Assembly: GCF_003814705.1 (NCBI RefSeq)
Contig: NZ_RKRA01000001.1
Span: 2,170,001 to 2,234,000, forward strand
Length of the DNA: 64,000 nucleotides
Direction of reading: 5' to 3'
DNA from: Georgenia muralis
Lineage (GTDB): Bacteria > Actinomycetota > Actinomycetes > Actinomycetales > Actinomycetaceae
Positions 21,079 through 29,136 of this stretch are shown here, one piece after another. Position numbers and translations under genes: made by a program. The notes under the pieces were generated by a model. The model did no database searches, was not told the DNA's origin, and was given only the letters and a program-made list of their open reading frames with translations. The stretch's first letter is position 1, and each line of letters begins with the position of its first letter.

Positions 21079-21123
21079 CGTGCATCAGGGCCTCATGCGT
21101 CCGGGCCTCGTGGGTCCGGGCCG
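21079..21123 (+). repeat. three imperfect 15-bp tandem units in a gene-free spacer
   Basis: Units at 21,079, 21,094 and 21,109 share the pattern CrTGnnTCnGGGCC. The whole 21,006-21,266 stretch between tRNA-Tyr and tRNA-Thr has no supported gene; beyond the hairpin, this repeat and the tRNA-Thr promoter I see nothing in it. Confidence 0.5.
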
Positions 21124-21226
21124 GTCCCCGGTGGTGGTCGGCGCCGGTCACCGACGGCGTCCACCCGGTTCCCGTGAGGCCCGTGGCGGTGTGAGAGGAG
21201 TCACCGGTCGGGGGCCGCCGGCGGAT

Positions 21227-21256
21227 TTCACGTTCGGCGCCGAGTCCATGTAGGCT
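21227..21256 (+). promoter_or_regulatory. promoter of tRNA-Thr/tRNA-Met/rpmG
   Basis: TTCACG (21,227-21,232), an 18-base spacer and TAGGCT (21,251-21,256) give a housekeeping sigma-type promoter. The expected start is a few bases before tRNA-Thr at 21,267. Confidence 0.6.
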
Positions 21257-21266
21257 CGTCCGCGCT

Positions 21267-21339
21267 GCCCCGATAGCTCAGTCGGCAGAGCGTCTCCATG
21301 GTAAGGAGAAGGTCAAGGGTTCGATTCCCTTTCGGGGCT
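21267..21339 (+). tRNA. tRNA-Thr (GGT)
   Basis: Full cloverleaf: acceptor GCCCCGA/TCGGGGC, D-arm GCTCAGTCGGCAGAGC, anticodon stem TCTCC/GGAGA with loop ATGGTAA and anticodon GGT (21,300-21,302), and T-loop GGTTCGATT. It precedes tRNA-Met and rpmG, a conserved actinobacterial order. CCA is not encoded. Confidence 0.96.
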
Positions 21340-21380
21340 CAGGTCTGCGGACCGTCGCACGGTCGACGGTCCGGAGACGA

Positions 21381-21454
21381 GGCGGGGTAGCTCAGTTGGT
21401 GAGAGCGCACGACTCATAATCGTGAGGTCGCGGGTTCGAGCCCCGCCCCCGCTA
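21381..21454 (+). tRNA. tRNA-Met (CAT), elongator
   Basis: Acceptor GGCGGGG pairs with CCCCGCT (first pair G-T), anticodon stem CACGA/TCGTG, loop CTCATAA with anticodon CAT. The anticodon stem lacks the three consecutive G-C pairs of initiator tRNA, so this is the elongator. It is 41 bases after tRNA-Thr. Confidence 0.95.
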
Positions 21455-21514
21455 CCGACAGACGAAGCAGCCAAACCCGGCCGCTCGCACGAGGCAGGAA
21501 CGTGAGGAAACGCC

Positions 21515-21682
21515 GTGGCCAAGTCCACCGACATCCGCCCGAAGATCACTCTCGCCTGCGAGGTGTGCAAGGAGCGGAACTACATCACCAAGAAGAACCG
21601 TCGGAACAACCCCGACCGTCTCGAGCTGCAGAAGTTCTGCCCGCGCTGCAACGCCAAGACGGCGCACCGCGAGACCCGCTGA
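21515..21682 (+). CDS. rpmG: 50S ribosomal protein L33
   Basis: L33 (55 aa) is a small zinc-ribbon protein of the large subunit near the E site. The sequence begins [18 protein letters not shown]. It contains both cysteine pairs, CEVC and CPRC, so it is the zinc-binding (C+) form rather than the zinc-independent paralogue. The GTG start is preceded by GTGAGGAAA. Its position between tRNA-Met and the MaoC pair is the standard actinobacterial arrangement. Confidence 0.95.
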   Translation: MAKSTDIRPKITLACEVCKERNYITKKNRRNNPDRLELQKFCPRCNAKTAHRETR

Positions 21683-21703
21683 CCCGCGGTCGTCCCCCTG
21701 CCC

Positions 21704-21709
21704 TAGGCT
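21704..21709 (+). promoter_or_regulatory. -10 element of a probable leaderless transcript
   Basis: TAGGCT ends 6 bases before the ATG of the first MaoC-like gene. Transcription starting 6-8 bases after the -10 would begin at or next to the ATG, with no room for a ribosome site. Leaderless mRNAs of this layout are common in Actinobacteria. Confidence 0.5.
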
Positions 21710-21715
21710 GGCGGG

Positions 21716-22189
21716 ATGACCGAGAGCAGCACCCGCCCCACCGGCGTCGACCAGACGCTCGTGGGGCGTTCCTATGCCCCGCGGGAGACCTACGAGGTCT
21801 CCCGGGTCAAGATCGCCGAGATGGCCGAGGCGACGGGGGCCACCCACCCGGCCCACACCGACCCCGACGCCGCCTGGGCCCTGGGCTACGCCGACGTGGT
21901 GGCACCCCCCACGTTCGCGGTGGTCATCGCCCAGCGCGCCGAGCAGGCCTACGTCGCCTCGCCCGAGTCCGGGATCGACTTCTCCCGCGTCGTCCACGCC
22001 GAGGAGCGGCTGACCCACCACCGGCCCATCGTGGCCGGGGACCGGCTGCGCACCACCGTCCACGTCGACCGCATCGTCGAGCGCGCCGGCATCACCCTCG
22101 TCACCACCCGGGCCGAGATCGCGGACGCCGAGGACGCCCCCGTCGCCACGGTCGTGTCCGTCCTCGCCGTGCGGGGTGAAGGGCGATGA
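21716..22189 (+). CDS. MaoC-fold dehydratase subunit, HadA/FAS1-like N-terminal type
   Basis: This 157-aa protein has the single hot-dog fold of the MaoC_dehydratas_N family. The segments GRSYAPRETYEVSRVKIAEMAEATG and TFAVVIAQRAEQAY match the non-catalytic partner of heterodimeric (3R)-hydroxyacyl dehydratases such as HadA. The hydratase-2 Asp/His motif is absent here but present in the next gene, which overlaps by 4 bases; the two probably form one dimer. In mycobacteria the homologues act in mycolic acid synthesis; in other Actinobacteria the acyl substrate is not settled, so I give no symbol. Confidence 0.85.
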   Translation: MTESSTRPTGVDQTLVGRSYAPRETYEVSRVKIAEMAEATGATHPAHTDPDAAWALGYADVVAPPTFAVVIAQRAEQAYVASPESGIDFSRVVHAEERLTHHRPIVAGDRLRTTVHVDRIVERAGITLVTTRAEIADAEDAPVATVVSVLAVRGEGR

Positions 22190-22620
22190 GCGAGGTGCGG
22201 CGCCCCGTCCTGACCGAGCTCGAGCCCGGCACCGAGATCTTCGCGCGGACCTTCACCGTCGACCGGGCCCGGCTGGTGCGCTACGCCGGCGCCAGCGGCG
22301 ACTTCAACCCCATCCACTACAGCGACCGGGTCGCCCACGAGGTCGGGCTGCCCGGGGTGATCGCCCACGGGATGGCCACCATGGGACTGGCCGGCGCCGC
22401 CGTGGAGGACTGGGCCCAGGACCCCGGCGCCGTCGTCGACCTCGGGGTGCGCTTCACCCGGCCCGTCGAGGTCCCCGACCCGGGCGCCGCCGAGGTCGAG
22501 GTGGTCGGCACGGTCGGCGCCGTCGACCTCGCCGCCGGCTCCGTCCGGGTGGACCTGCGCGTGACCAGCGGCGGGACGTCGGTGCTGGCCAAGGCCCAGG
22601 CCGTCGTCCGGCTGGCGTGA
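22186..22620 (+). CDS. MaoC-like (R)-specific enoyl hydratase, catalytic subunit (HadB-like)
   Basis: This 144-aa hot-dog protein contains the hydratase-2 motif YAGASGDFNPIHYSDRVAHE followed by GVIAHGMATMG, with the catalytic Asp and His in place. It would hydrate or dehydrate acyl thioesters together with the preceding subunit. Start ATG lies within the stop of the first subunit, and its own stop overlaps the GTG of the MFS gene, so four consecutive genes from here to murB are tightly packed. Confidence 0.88.
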   Translation: MSEVRRPVLTELEPGTEIFARTFTVDRARLVRYAGASGDFNPIHYSDRVAHEVGLPGVIAHGMATMGLAGAAVEDWAQDPGAVVDLGVRFTRPVEVPDPGAAEVEVVGTVGAVDLAAGSVRVDLRVTSGGTSVLAKAQAVVRLA

Positions 22621-23867
22621 GCGGCTCGCCCGCGGCGCACGTCCCCGGTGTGCCCGGCGTGCCCGCCGACCGGCGCCGGGCCGACCGGGCCGCCTGGGCC
22701 ACGTTCGCCGTCTTCACCCTCAACGGCCTCGTCTTCGCCAACTGGGTCTCCCGTCTGCCCGCCGTGCGCGACGCCCTCGACCTGACCCCGGCGCGGCTGG
22801 GGATCCTCCTGCTGGTCGGCTCGGTCGGCTCCGTCCTCGCCCTGCCCCTGACCGGGGCGGTCGTCCAGCGCATCGGGACGCGCCGCACCGTCGTCCTGGC
22901 CGCGACCCTCAACGTCGTCTCCTTCGCGTTCGTCGCCGTCGCGGTCGGCATCGGTGAGGTGGGGCTCCTCGCCCCCGCACTGTTCGCCGGCCAGGCCGGG
23001 ATCGCCGCGTGGGACGTCTCGATGAACCTCGAGGGCGGAGCGGTCGAGCAGGCCCTGGGCCGGGCGATCATGCCGCGGTTCCACGCCGGGTTCTCCCTCG
23101 GCACGGTGCTCGGGGCCGGCATGGGCGCCCTGGCCGCCCTCGCGGGCATCTCGGTGATGGTGCACCTGCTCGTCGTCCTGGGCCTGATCTACGTCGCGGT
23201 CCTCCTCAGCGTGCGCGCGTTCCTGCCCGACCCGCCGCCCGCGGGGGAGCGCCACCACGGCTGGCGCACCACCTTCCGCGCCTGGACCGAGCGCCGCACC
23301 CTGCTCGTGGGGCTCGTCGTGCTCGCCGCCGCCCTCACCGAGGGCGCGGCGAACGACTGGCTCGCCCTGGCCGTCGTGGACGGCTTCGGCACCACGAACG
23401 CGGTCGGCGCGGTCGGGTTCGGCATCTTCGTCACGGCCATGACGGCGATGCGTCTGGTGGGCACCGAGCTCCTGGACCGCTACGGCCGGGTGCCGGTCCT
23501 GCGCCTGTCCACCGCGCTGGCCCTGGTGGGGCTGCTGCTGTTCACGCTGTCGCCCGCGATGCTGCCGGCGCTCGCCGGGGCCGTCCTGTGGGGCCTGGGG
23601 GCTGCGCTGGGCTTCCCCGTGGGCATGTCGGCGGCGAGCGACGAACCCGTCCACGCCGCCGCCCGGGTCTCCGTCGTCTCCTCCATCGGCTACACGGCGT
23701 TCCTCGCCGGCCCGCCGCTGCTGGGCCTGCTCGCCGAGCAGGTCGGCTACCGGCTCTCGCTGCTCGCCATCGCCGTCCCGCTGGTGCTGGGCCTCGCCCT
23801 GGTGCCGGCGGCCCGGCCGATCGGCCCGGCGGCCCGCGAGGAGGAGCCCCGCCCCTCCCGGCCGTAG
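22617..23867 (+). CDS. MFS transporter
   Basis: A 416-aa major facilitator protein with about 12 hydrophobic helices. The first helix pair is followed by the loop QRIGTRRTVVLAA, corresponding to the family loop-2/3 motif. GAANDWLALAVV and the ELLDRYGRVPVLRL loop begin the second half. Overall character resembles the YbjJ-like branch of unknown substrate. The GTG start overlaps the stop of the HadB-like gene by 4 bases, so translation is probably coupled. Why a transporter lies between a dehydratase pair and murB is not clear. Confidence 0.85.
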   Translation: MSGSPAAHVPGVPGVPADRRRADRAAWATFAVFTLNGLVFANWVSRLPAVRDALDLTPARLGILLLVGSVGSVLALPLTGAVVQRIGTRRTVVLAATLNVVSFAFVAVAVGIGEVGLLAPALFAGQAGIAAWDVSMNLEGGAVEQALGRAIMPRFHAGFSLGTVLGAGMGALAALAGISVMVHLLVVLGLIYVAVLLSVRAFLPDPPPAGERHHGWRTTFRAWTERRTLLVGLVVLAAALTEGAANDWLALAVVDGFGTTNAVGAVGFGIFVTAMTAMRLVGTELLDRYGRVPVLRLSTALALVGLLLFTLSPAMLPALAGAVLWGLGAALGFPVGMSAASDEPVHAAARVSVVSSIGYTAFLAGPPLLGLLAEQVGYRLSLLAIAVPLVLGLALVPAARPIGPAAREEEPRPSRP

Positions 23868-23870
23868 CCT
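23865..23870 (+). promoter_or_regulatory. -10 element of a probable leaderless murB transcript
   Basis: TAGCCT overlaps the MFS stop codon and ends 6 bases before the murB ATG. The spacing is the same as for the first MaoC-like gene and suggests an independent leaderless start for murB inside the cluster. Confidence 0.45.
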
Positions 23871-23876
23871 GGGGGC

Positions 23877-25055
23877 ATGGCCGAACCCACCACGCCCGGC
23901 ACGGACCCCGCCGGCGCCGCCCTCGCCGAGCGGCCCGCCGGCCCCCGGCCCACGCTCGCCGACCTCACCACCCTGCGCGTGGGCGGCCCGGTCGCGGCCT
24001 ACGCCGAGACGCACAGCGAGGCCGAGCTCGTCGACGCCGTCCGCGGCGCGGACGAGGCGGGGACGCCGCTGCTCGTCCTCGGCGGCGGCTCGAACATCCT
24101 CGCCGCCGACGCCGGCTTCGACGGCCTCGTCGTGCGCGACGCGCGGCGCAGCGTCGACGGCGTCGCCGACTCCTCCTGCGCCGGTGCCAACGTCGTCGTG
24201 CCCGCCGGCCAGCCGTGGGACGAGGTGGTGGCCACCGCCGTCGCCGAGGGGTGGATGGGCGTCGAGGCCCTCTCGGGCATCCCCGGGTCCACCGGGGCCA
24301 CGCCGGTGCAGAACGTGGGCGCCTACGGCCAGGAGGTCGCCGAGACGCTGTCGTCGGTGCGGGTGTACGACCGGCTCGAGCGGCGCACCCGGCTCCTCGC
24401 CGTCGGTGAGCTCGGCCTGGGCTACCGCACGTCGCTGCTCAAGCGCTCCCTCACCGACGACGCCGGCGGGCGTCCCTGGGGCCCCACGGGGCGTTACGTC
24501 GTCCTCGACGTCACCTTCCAGCTGCGCCTGGCCACCCTCTCGGCGCCCGTGCGCTACGCCGAGCTCGCCCGGAGCCTCGGGGTCGACGTCGGGGCACGGG
24601 TCCCCGCCGCCGAGGTCCGCGAGGCGGTCCTGGCCCTGCGCCGGGGCAAGGGCATGGTCCTCGACCCCGAGGACCACGACACCTGGTCGGCCGGCTCGTT
24701 CTTCACCAACCCGGTGCTGCCCCTCGCCATCGCCGAGGAGCGTCTGCCCGCCGACGCCCCCCGGTTCCCGGTCACCGACCACGCCGCCATCGGCCAGATC
24801 GGCGGGACCGCCCCGGTGGTCGAGGGGCTGGTCAAGACCTCGGCCGCGTGGCTCATCGCCCGCGCCGGCTTCGAGAAGGGCTTCGGGCAGGGGCCGGCGA
24901 CCCTGTCCACCAAGCACCCCCTCGCTCTGACGAACCGGGGGTCCGCCACCGCGGCCGACCTGTTGGCGCTGGCCCGGACCGTGCGCGACGGCGTCCGGGA
25001 CCGCTTCGGCATCGAGCTCGTCCCCGAGCCGGTGCTGGTGGGGGTCGAGCTCTAG
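23877..25055 (+). CDS. murB: UDP-N-acetylenolpyruvoylglucosamine reductase
   Basis: MurB (392 aa) is the FAD enzyme that reduces UDP-GlcNAc-enolpyruvate to UDP-MurNAc in peptidoglycan precursor synthesis. The N-terminal FAD domain shows TTLRVGGPVAAYAE and LVLGGGSNILAAD. GVEALSGIPGSTGATPVQNVGAYGQEV is the phosphate-binding and active-site region. GSFFTNPVL carries the catalytic serine segment. The long middle insertion is of the type I (E. coli-like) arrangement. A 30-residue Pro/Ala-rich N-terminus precedes the core. Its stop overlaps the opposite-strand hydrolase stop by two bases. Confidence 0.95.
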   Translation: MAEPTTPGTDPAGAALAERPAGPRPTLADLTTLRVGGPVAAYAETHSEAELVDAVRGADEAGTPLLVLGGGSNILAADAGFDGLVVRDARRSVDGVADSSCAGANVVVPAGQPWDEVVATAVAEGWMGVEALSGIPGSTGATPVQNVGAYGQEVAETLSSVRVYDRLERRTRLLAVGELGLGYRTSLLKRSLTDDAGGRPWGPTGRYVVLDVTFQLRLATLSAPVRYAELARSLGVDVGARVPAAEVREAVLALRRGKGMVLDPEDHDTWSAGSFFTNPVLPLAIAEERLPADAPRFPVTDHAAIGQIGGTAPVVEGLVKTSAAWLIARAGFEKGFGQGPATLSTKHPLALTNRGSATAADLLALARTVRDGVRDRFGIELVPEPVLVGVEL

Positions 25056-25807
25056 CCGGGCGAGGTCTCGCCGCTGATCTCGGCGACGGCGCCGAGGATC
25101 TGGTCCACCACGGCCGGGTCCCCCAGCGGACGGAAGTGGCCCTGGGCGGCCAGGTCCACGTTGCGCGCACCGGCCAGGCGCGACCTGCCCGGGATGTGGG
25201 GGTCCCAGGCCGGGGCGAGGGAGACGATGCGGGCGTCGACCGACCGGTCGCGGCGCAGCGTCCGCAAGGACCTGGCCGTGGGCGAGAGGCGGCCCACCGA
25301 GGTGAACGGCGGGAACATCCACGCCCAGACCGACCCGCGCCACGGTGTGGCGACGGCGACCATCCCCGCGACCCGGTGCCCGGCGGGGGAGAGCATCGCG
25401 GCCTTGCCGACGAGGCCGCCCTTGGAGTGGGCCACGAGGACGACGTCGTGCAGGTCCCGGCCCTCGAGGTAGCGGCGCACGGCCTCCGCGCCTGCCGGTA
25501 CGTCCCGGCGGTTGAGCCCCAGCGCCTCGACCACGTGCACCTCGTGGCCGGTGCGGCGCAGCCGGTCCGCGAGCGGGGCGAGGAAGCGCCAGGTCTCGAA
25601 GATCCCGGGCAGGAGGACCACCGGCGTGCCCGGCCCCTCCGCGACGCGCCCGGCGGCCGCGCCCGGTGCGATCTCCACCAGCCCGCGGCCGGGCCGCACC
25701 TTGGCGGCGAGGTCACCGGCGCCCGCACGCACGAGGCGCGAGGTGGCCCAGACGTAGTCCGCGGCCCATGCCCGCGGCCGGGCGAGGAGGGCGCGCCGCC
25801 AGCTCAC
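25052..25807 (-). CDS. alpha/beta-hydrolase (lipase-like)
   Basis: This 251-aa protein has an alpha/beta-hydrolase core: a beta-strand plus oxyanion region TPVVLLPGIFETW, and a nucleophile elbow AHSKGGLVGK, with serine in the HSKGG form seen in triacylglycerol-lipase-like and PGAP1-like enzymes. The C-terminal GHFRPLGDPAVVDQIL supplies the catalytic His. No signal peptide is visible. The GTG start at 25,807 overlaps the stop of the upstream hydrolase by 4 bases (GTGA); the longer upstream frame is Arg-rich and shadows that gene. Substrate unknown. Confidence 0.8.
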   Translation of the reverse strand: MSWRRALLARPRAWAADYVWATSRLVRAGAGDLAAKVRPGRGLVEIAPGAAAGRVAEGPGTPVVLLPGIFETWRFLAPLADRLRRTGHEVHVVEALGLNRRDVPAGAEAVRRYLEGRDLHDVVLVAHSKGGLVGKAAMLSPAGHRVAGMVAVATPWRGSVWAWMFPPFTSVGRLSPTARSLRTLRRDRSVDARIVSLAPAWDPHIPGRSRLAGARNVDLAAQGHFRPLGDPAVVDQILGAVAEISGETSPG

Positions 25808-26718
25808 GGTGCGGCCACCGCCCGGGCTGCGGCGGCGACGACGTCCGGGTGGTCCACGAGCACGGTGTGCGCGGCCCCCGGGACGGTCACCACCTCCGTC
25901 GGGGCGCCCGAGCGCCGGGCCAGGGTCTCGCACCAGTCGGCAGGCACGAGGGTGTCGTGCTCCCCCCGCACGATGACCACGCGGCCGTGGGGGGAGAGAC
26001 GGGCGATCGCGTCCTCGATGCGGTAGGCCAGCATGACCGGGACGACGTCGACGAGCCACCGGGTGGTCGTGGCGAGGTACGCCCGCGCGGCGAGGCGGAC
26101 CACGCGGCTCGGCTCGTGGACGGCGGACTGGACGTAGCGCAGCACCTGACGGCCGAGCCGGCGCTCCCGGGCGTTGACGGGCGGGCCCACCAGGACCGCC
26201 CGGTCGTAGGTCTCGGGGCGCCGCGCCATGGCCGCCACCACGACCTGCGCGCCCATGGAGTGCCCCACGAGGACAGCCTCACGCACCCCGGACGCCGCCA
26301 CCACCTGGTGCACCAGCTCGGCCTGCTCGGGTACCGACAGCACCGCCGGCGGGGCGGGCAGACCGCGCGAGGCGGGCAGGTCCAGGAGCAGCACCTGCCC
26401 GTGCGCGGCCAGTCGCCGGGCCAGCGGCAGGAGGTAGCGCGAGGACAGGCCGGCGCCATGGACGAGGACGAAGACGGGACCGGGCGGGCCGGGCATGCGC
26501 AGCTCGCGCACGAACACCTCGCCGACGCGTCGGACGGCGACCTCCCGTACCCGCCCGGGTGCGCTCCTGCGGGCCTCGTCCGCGGCTGGGGGCTCGGCAG
26601 CCGCGGCAGGGCTGTCCGTGGCGCCGGCGGGTTCCTCGGCGGCGCCGTCGGGGCCCTCGGAAGCCGTGGCAGGAGGCTCGACCCGGACGGTGTGCGGGCT
26701 GAGGACGGGGCCGGTCAT
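25804..26718 (-). CDS. alpha/beta-hydrolase with Pro/Ala-rich N-terminus
   Basis: This 304-aa protein starts with about 55 low-complexity residues rich in Ala, Pro and Glu, then has a typical alpha/beta-hydrolase fold. FVLVHGAGLSSRYLLPLARR carries the HG oxyanion segment. VGHSMGAQVV is the nucleophile elbow. VIVRGEHDTLVPADWCE carries the acid, and PGAAHTVLVDHPD the catalytic His. The fold is that of esterases, lactonases and haloperoxidase-like enzymes; the substrate cannot be read off. Its ATG overlaps the stop of the adenosine-deaminase-like gene (ATGA), and its stop overlaps the next hydrolase. Confidence 0.82.
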   Translation of the reverse strand: MTGPVLSPHTVRVEPPATASEGPDGAAEEPAGATDSPAAAAEPPAADEARRSAPGRVREVAVRRVGEVFVRELRMPGPPGPVFVLVHGAGLSSRYLLPLARRLAAHGQVLLLDLPASRGLPAPPAVLSVPEQAELVHQVVAASGVREAVLVGHSMGAQVVVAAMARRPETYDRAVLVGPPVNARERRLGRQVLRYVQSAVHEPSRVVRLAARAYLATTTRWLVDVVPVMLAYRIEDAIARLSPHGRVVIVRGEHDTLVPADWCETLARRSGAPTEVVTVPGAAHTVLVDHPDVVAAAARAVAAP

Positions 26719-27731
26719 GGCACGAGCCAGGCGTCGACGTCGGCGAGCATGGCCGCCCGGGACCGTTCGGTGCCGAGGGAGGCCCGGATGGAGCCGCGCG
26801 CGAGGTCCGCCAGCGCGGCGTCGTCGAGCCCGTGCTCCTCCCGGGCGATCCGGTACTGGTCGACGAGCCGGGAGTGGAAGAGCAACGGGTCGTCCGCGCC
26901 GAGCGCGACCTGTGCCCCGGCGTCGAGGAGCACCCGCAGGGGGACCGCACCCGGCCCCGGGTAGACGCCGAGGGAGACGTTGGAGGACGGGCAGACCTCC
27001 AGGGCGATCCCCGCGTCGACGAGCCTCGCGAGGAGGTCGGGGTCCTCGGCGCTGCGCACCCCGTGCCCCAGCCGGACGGGCTTGAGGTGGGCGACGACGT
27101 CACGCACGTGCTCCGGCCCCAGCAGCTCCCCGCCGTGGGGCAGACCGGCCAGGCCCGCACGACGGGCGATGCGGAACGCCGCGGCCCAGTCGGCGGTGTC
27201 CCCCCGCCGCTCGTCGTTGCTCAGGCCGAAGCCGACCACGTCGCCCGGCGCGTCCCCGGCGAACCGGGCCGCGAGCCGGGCGAGGGTGCGCGCGTCGAGC
27301 GGGTGCCGGGTCCGGGACGCGGCGACGACGACGCCGACCTCCACGCCCGTCGCCGCGCTCGCCGCGCGGGCCTCGTCGACGACGATCTCCAGGGCCGGCG
27401 TCAGGCCGCCGACCCAGGGGGCGTAGGAGGTGGGGTCGACCTGGATCTCGAGCCGGCGCGAGCCCTCGGCGGCGTCGTCCTCGACCGCCTCGCGCACGAT
27501 CCTGCGCATGGCGTGCTCGGAGCGCACGACCGCGCGTGCGGCGTCGTAGGAACGTTGGAAGCGGAACCAGCCGCGCTCGGACGCCGGGACGCGCAGCGGG
27601 TCGGCGTCGAGGAGGTGCTGGGGGAGCCGCACGCCCTGCTCGGCGGCGAGCGCGCGCAGGGTGGACACACGCATGGACCCGGTGAAGTGGAGGTGGAGGT
27701 GGGCCTTGGGCAGCCGGGTCAGGTCACGCAC
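26715..27731 (-). CDS. adenosine deaminase-like amidohydrolase
   Basis: A 338-aa member of the adenosine/AMP deaminase superfamily. The metal ligands are visible as HLH (residues 13-15), the H of RLGHGV and the Asp pair in GADDPLLFHS; the catalytic Glu is in LPHGGE. The N-terminal motif reads HLHFTG where adenosine deaminases have HxHLDG or HxHLEG, so the residue that contacts ribose in adenosine deaminase is Thr here. Deaminase chemistry is likely but adenosine as substrate is uncertain. The GTG at 27,731 is chosen because it gives the compact N-terminus RDLTRLPKAHLHLHF. It heads a coupled three-gene unit with two hydrolases. Confidence 0.82.
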   Translation of the reverse strand: MRDLTRLPKAHLHLHFTGSMRVSTLRALAAEQGVRLPQHLLDADPLRVPASERGWFRFQRSYDAARAVVRSEHAMRRIVREAVEDDAAEGSRRLEIQVDPTSYAPWVGGLTPALEIVVDEARAASAATGVEVGVVVAASRTRHPLDARTLARLAARFAGDAPGDVVGFGLSNDERRGDTADWAAAFRIARRAGLAGLPHGGELLGPEHVRDVVAHLKPVRLGHGVRSAEDPDLLARLVDAGIALEVCPSSNVSLGVYPGPGAVPLRVLLDAGAQVALGADDPLLFHSRLVDQYRIAREEHGLDDAALADLARGSIRASLGTERSRAAMLADVDAWLVP

Positions 27732-27870
27732 CCGGCCGAGTCTGCCATCAGCGCCGCTCGGCCGACGCCGCGGTGAGGGGCGGGCGCCCGCCCACCGTCG
27801 GTGGTCGTGCCGGCCCCTGCGGCGGCCGTGTCCGGCCGCCGGCAGGCGCGCCCTGTGGTCAACTAGGGCC

Positions 27871-29136
27871 ATGAGCGTCCCCGCCTCCGCTCAGCACGAG
27901 CCGGCCGACGTCGCCCTGCTGACCGGCCCCGACGCCGGGGCCATGCTCGCGGACGCCCTCGGGGCCGAGGGTGGGCGGCTCGTCTCCTGGCAGGTGCACA
28001 CCGTCCACCACCGTCCGGGCGCCGGCGTGACCGTGGGCTACACCGCGACCGTCGAACGGTCCGCCGAGGGCACACCCGTGCGCGGCGAGGAGTACCTGTG
28101 CGCCACGACCGCCCGTCTCAGCCGGCCGGCGGGACCGGGACTGGTGCGGCTGGAGCAGGGGCCCGACGAACCCCCCGTCCACCTGTGGCGCCACCCCGCG
28201 GACCCCGAGCTGCCCGCGCTGCCCGTCGCCTGCGACCCCGCGGCGCTGAGCCGCCGCCTCGGGACCCCCGTCACGGTCGAGCTTCTCGCCTACCGGCCCA
28301 CCCGGCGGGCGGTCCTGCGGGTCCAGGCACGGGAGGAGGAGTGGCGCACCGCCTACCTCAAGATCGTCCGGCCCTCGGCCGCGGGTCTGTTCGTCGACCG
28401 CCACCGGATGCTCGCCGCCGCCGGGGTGCCGGCCCCGCCGGTGCTGCGCGCCGACGACGACGGTCTGGTCCTCCTCGGCGCCGAGCGCGGGACGCCGCTG
28501 GCGAACCTGCTGGCGGACGGGCTCGGCGACCGCGCCGTGCCCGTCCTCGACGCGCTCGTGCGCACGCTGGAGGCTCTTCCCTCCCCGCTCGTGGACCTGC
28601 CCCGGAGACCCGCGTGGTCCGAGCGGGCCCAGCACTACGCCCACGCGGCGGCGACCGTGCTCCCCGAGCACGCCGCCCGCACCCAGGCGCTCGCGGACGG
28701 GATCGACCAGCTCCTCGCCGTGAGCGACCCCGGGCCGGTCGTGCCCAGCCACGGCGACTTCTACGAGGCCAACGTCCTCATGGACCCGGCCGGGCCTACG
28801 GTCAGCGGCCTGCTCGACGTCGACGCCGTCGGCCCCGGCCACCGGGTCGACGACCTCGCGTGCCTCCTCGGTCACGTCAGCGTGCTGCCGCACCTCGCGC
28901 CGGCGACCTACCCCCGGGTCCCACCCGTGCTCGCGGCGTGGACCCGCCGCTGCGAGGAGCTCGTCGACCCGGTCGCCCTGCACACCCGCGGCGCCGGCGT
29001 GGTCCTGTCGCTCGTCGCCGGGGCGCGCCGCACCGACGGCGCGCACTGGCGGGCCGACGCCGAGGGCCGCCTGGCGCGCGCCGAGGCGTGGCTGGCCCGG
29101 GCACGGGAGATCCAGGCCCAGCGGGGACCGCACTGA
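27871..29136 (+). CDS. aminoglycoside phosphotransferase (APH)-fold protein
   Basis: This 421-aa protein has a kinase-like APH fold. The catalytic loop SHGDFYEANVLMD matches HGDxxxxN, and the metal-binding GLLDVDAVGPGHRVDDLA follows. An ATP-site lysine is plausible in AYLKIVRPS. The first 150 residues are not recognised. Members phosphorylate aminoglycosides, choline, homoserine or sugars; nothing here points to drug resistance and I infer no substrate. The start is the ATG at 27,871. It is transcribed away from the deaminase-like gene and is followed after 35 bases by a reductase gene. Confidence 0.78.
   Translation: MSVPASAQHEPADVALLTGPDAGAMLADALGAEGGRLVSWQVHTVHHRPGAGVTVGYTATVERSAEGTPVRGEEYLCATTARLSRPAGPGLVRLEQGPDEPPVHLWRHPADPELPALPVACDPAALSRRLGTPVTVELLAYRPTRRAVLRVQAREEEWRTAYLKIVRPSAAGLFVDRHRMLAAAGVPAPPVLRADDDGLVLLGAERGTPLANLLADGLGDRAVPVLDALVRTLEALPSPLVDLPRRPAWSERAQHYAHAAATVLPEHAARTQALADGIDQLLAVSDPGPVVPSHGDFYEANVLMDPAGPTVSGLLDVDAVGPGHRVDDLACLLGHVSVLPHLAPATYPRVPPVLAAWTRRCEELVDPVALHTRGAGVVLSLVAGARRTDGAHWRADAEGRLARAEAWLARAREIQAQRGPH

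Noticed and set aside
21381-21454. Initiator tRNA-Met
   Set aside because: The anticodon stem lacks the three G-C pairs required for initiator tRNA, and the first acceptor pair is G-T rather than the initiator mismatch.
27871-29136. Aminoglycoside resistance gene
   Set aside because: Only the general APH fold is visible; fold members include many metabolic kinases, and neighbours do not suggest resistance.
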